From JANXUR01 sp038229415 (GTDB lineage Bacteria; Acidobacteriota; Terriglobia; Terriglobales; Acidobacteriaceae): a stretch of 64,000 bases of DNA. The DNA is taken from assembly GCA_038229415.1 (NCBI GenBank), contig JBBROM010000002.1, positions 62,001 through 126,000 of the forward strand, read 5' to 3'. A model generated the notes under the pieces. It had not been told where the DNA came from, did not search any database, and saw nothing but the letters and a program-made list of their open reading frames with translations. The position numbers and the translations under genes were made by a program. Positions 61,643-64,000 of this stretch are shown piece after piece (within the stretch, counting starts at the first letter, position 1; each line of letters opens with the position of its first letter).

Positions 61643-61816
61643 AGGGGGAGGAGGAAAGCCAATATCGAGGGGGAAAACGATCACCCCTACGAAATTTTAG
61701 CAAAGGATTGTGACGAGCGAACTTGTGGGTGTCCCTCTGCAACCGCTACAGTTCGCGCCAGCGGCCAAGTTCAAGCTCGGCGGTCGCGATATTCCCCGAC
61801 ACAAGGAGGGACACTC

Positions 61817-62997
61817 GTGGCCTCGGAATCACGTTCGCTTAGCCCGCAGGTGGCAGCCACCGAGCGCACCCAGCAATGGCTGGCTCTATCCATTACGCAC
61901 GGTCTCGGGCCTACTCGGGTGCGGCGGCTCATTGAGGCATTTGGCAATGTTGGGGCTATTTTCCGGGCGTCGCTCACCGAACTTGAGGCCACCGGGATTC
62001 CCGCCGCTGTGGCGCAGAGCATCGCCACCGGCAAGTCTATGGAACTGGCACACGAGGAGTGGACGGAGGTGGTGGAGTTCGGCGCGACGCTGATGTGTCC
62101 GGATGATGACGACTTTCCGGCGCGGCTCGGAGATTTACGATCCGCCACTGGTGCTGTACATTCTAGGCGAGGGCTCGGCTCTAACGCAGCCGGGGATTGC
62201 AATCGTGGGCACGCGTCATCCCACGCCGTATGGTCTCGGAATGGCAGAGCGGCTGGCGACCGACCTGGCGGCACACGGTTTGGTGATTCTCAGCGGTCTG
62301 GCGCGTGGTGTGGACGCTGCGGCGCATCGCGGGGCGCTCACAGCTAGGGGAGTCACTGTCGGCGTGTTGGGCACCGGAATAGATACGATCTATCCCAAAG
62401 AAAACAAGCGACTTGCGGAACAGATTGTCGCTGCCAAAAGGCGCGTTGATCACCGAGTTTCCCTTCGGCACCTTTGCCGCGCCCCAGAACTTTCCTATCC
62501 GCAACCGCATCATAAGTGGACTGAGTGTTGGTGTTCTGGTGATTGAAGCGGCAGAATTTAGCGGTACGCGCATTACGGCTCGTTGCGCCCTGGAACAGGG
62601 GCGCGAGGTATATGCCGTGCCCGGCAACGTGACCAACAAGAACGCTTGGGGGCCTAACACGTTGATAAAACAGGGTGCCAAGCTAACGGCGACTTGGGAA
62701 GATGTCTGGGAAGAGCTGCCAACGGCGATCCGAATCCAGCTGGAAGAAGCCCACCATGTATCCAATCCACCGCAGACTGCATCTCTATTTCCCACCGAGG
62801 CTGAAAATGGCCTGCCACCCCACGAAAACAGAATCATGTCATTATTAAGGCCCGACGAGTCCACGCACATAGACTCTTTGGTCGAGCAGTTGGAGCCGGA
62901 ACTCTCATCTTCTGAGATATTTGCGGCGCTCTTCGAGCTCGAGTTGGCGGGCAAGGTTCGGCAGCTTCCGGGCAAAAATTTCGTAAAGGTGTTTTGA
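61817..62997 (+). pseudogene. dprA: DNA processing protein DprA, disrupted by two apparent frameshifts
   Basis: GTG 61817 behind AAGGAGGG starts an N-terminal SAM/HhH-like region (QQWLALSITHGLGPTRVRRL). The reading frame shifts near 62126-62130 (two bases appear missing between DFPARL and EIYDPPLVLYILGE). It then carries the Rossmann core GIAIVGTRHPTPYGLGMAER and LSGLARGVDAAAH, and shifts again at the AAAA of 62436-62439 (one extra A) into GALITEFPFGTFAAPQNFPI, SGTRITARCALEQGREVYAV and the C-terminal winged domain. Joined, it is about 390 residues, the normal size. DprA loads RecA on incoming single-stranded DNA. As sequenced it is broken; homopolymer sequencing error is plausible. Confidence 0.85.
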
Positions 62998-63150
62998 CGA
63001 AACCTTGTTGCATGTGCGAACTTCATGCTAGCTTCAAGGGCTGATTCCTAAAAGCGTCCGGCTACGAATCGCCGGAACCGGCAACCGCGTTTGCGCTGCC
63101 GACCACACTTCATATTGAACGAACCACGGGGAAGAGAGAGAAGACGCAAT

Positions 63151-64000
63151 TTGGAAAAGGGTTTAGTTATCGTTGAGTCGCCAGCCAAGGCCAAGACCAT
63201 CCAGAAATATCTGGGGAAGGGCTTCAAGGTTGCGGCGTCAATTGGCCACATCAAAGACCTGCCCAAGAGTAGCCTGGGCGTAGACATAAAGAACGACTTC
63301 GCTTCGGAGTACGAGGTCATTCCGGGCAAGGAAAAAATCGTGGCCAGCCTGAAGAAGCTGGCGGCCACCGTGGATCACATCTACCTGGCCCCTGACCCGG
63401 ATCGCGAAGGCGAGGCGATTGCCGCGCACCTGGCCGAAGAGCTGGGCGGAGACTTGTTTAGCGGCGAAAAGCGCGTAGCGAAAAAAGGGGCAAAAAAATC
63501 CGCAATCACGGCTACGATTCAGCGGGTTACGTTCAACGAAATTACGCAGAAGGCTGTGAAGGAAGCCTTTGCCCATGCCCGCGACATTGATCGCAATCTG
63601 GTGGATGCGCAGCAGGCGCGGCGGGTGCTGGATCGGCTGGTGGGATACCAGGTTTCGCCGCTGCTTTGGGACAAAGTGCGCCGCGGACTTTCTGCCGGGC
63701 GAGTGCAAACGGTCGCGCTGCGGCTGATTGTGGAACGCGAACGCGAGATCAAGGCGTTCAATCCGGTTGAATACTGGACGCTAGATGCAGCCCTGGCAGG
63801 CTCGGTTCCGCCGGACTTTGACGCACGCTTTTTGGGCCGGGGCAGTGAAAAAATCGAGATCCCGAACGGCGACGGCGCGGAAAAATTGCGCGCCGAAGCG
63901 GAAGCGGCGCAGTGGTCCGTCCGCAGTGTGGACAAGAAAGAACGCCGTCGCAACGCGCCTGCTCCGTTTACCACGTCCAAACTGCAGCAGGATTCTTCCC
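63151..64000 (+). CDS. topA: DNA topoisomerase I, N-terminal part (cut by the right edge)
   Basis: TTG 63151 begins LEKGLVIVESPAKAKTIQKY, the TOPRIM start. The TOPRIM acidic motif is YLAPDPDREGEAIAAHLAEE, followed by ITFNEI-type VTFNEITQKAVKEAF and the conserved LDRLVGYQVSPLLWDKVRRG with SAGRVQTVALRLIVERE. The active-site Tyr lies beyond the window. Continuous for 283 codons with no shift. It relaxes negative supercoils. Confidence 0.95.
   Translation, partial: MEKGLVIVESPAKAKTIQKYLGKGFKVAASIGHIKDLPKSSLGVDIKNDFASEYEVIPGKEKIVASLKKLAATVDHIYLAPDPDREGEAIAAHLAEELGGDLFSGEKRVAKKGAKKSAITATIQRVTFNEITQKAVKEAFAHARDIDRNLVDAQQARRVLDRLVGYQVSPLLWDKVRRGLSAGRVQTVALRLIVEREREIKAFNPVEYWTLDAALAGSVPPDFDARFLGRGSEKIEIPNGDGAEKLRAEAEAAQWSVRSVDKKERRRNAPAPFTTSKLQQDSS

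Overview
The window looks like a chromosomal segment of a soil-type Acidobacteriota bacterium (Terriglobia/Acidobacteriaceae-like). This is inferred from gene content, not from a database search. The signs are futalosine menaquinone genes (mqnA, mqnC), abundant GH27/GH28/GH95 enzymes and esterases, a zinc-ribbon Ser/Thr kinase with a membrane tail, choice-of-anchor-D/Hydin-like remnants, REP-rich intergenic palindromes with a RAYT transposase, and moderately high GC with many GTG/TTG starts.

Layout. 1-7.3 kb: class-V aminotransferase (cut by the left edge), amino-acid permease, secreted beta-propeller, and a minus-strand group of thiolase, TlpA-like redoxin, SorA-like sulfite oxidase and a small cytochrome c. 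7.3-12.8 kb: unknown 241-aa protein, a two-gene redox signalling pair (cNMP-domain histidine kinase; receiver fused to a thioredoxin-reductase-like flavoprotein), and an Lrp regulator divergent from phenylalanine hydroxylase. 12.9-17 kb: a large secreted protein gene broken by three apparent frameshifts, a coupled small secreted protein, and two tandem remnants of the 3' end of a Ro60/TROVE gene. 17-31.5 kb: sugar kinase/SDR pair and a plant-polysaccharide cluster (GH28-PA14, esterases, two GH27 alpha-galactosidases, CocE-like hydrolase, UxaA dehydratase, LacI regulator) with two copies of the palindrome GTAAACGTTTAC. 31.5-41.6 kb: an L-fucose locus (GH95 fucosidase facing away from SDR, PfkB kinase, KDPG-type aldolase, aldo/keto reductase, lactonase, Zn-dehydrogenase, FucP and a FucU/RbsD mutarotase).

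41.6-45.5 kb is a roughly 3.8-kb integrated element at tRNA-Ser(GGA). It has two tyrosine recombinases, AlpA and HTH/zinc-ribbon proteins, a 12-bp direct repeat at its ends, and clustered TACCCCCA repeats inside both ends. 45.5-57.5 kb carries housekeeping and signalling genes: truncated response regulator, ahcY, metK, RodZ-like protein, GAF-GGDEF protein, Ser/Thr kinase, meaB and methylmalonyl-CoA epimerase. 57.5-64 kb: tsaB, a RAYT/REP block containing a second copy of the tsaB 3' end, mqnC, mqnA, a frameshifted dprA and the start of topA (cut by the right edge).

How it works together. The 19-41 kb region reads as an extracellular plant-glycan utilisation locus. Secreted pectin-active and debranching enzymes release galactose, galacturonate-type acids and fucose. 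FucP imports fucose, which is then oxidised, opened by a lactonase and split by an aldolase. Several genes (TlpA, the 12.9-15.4 kb secreted protein, dprA) carry small indels, some in short homopolymers, so sequence error must be weighed against real decay.
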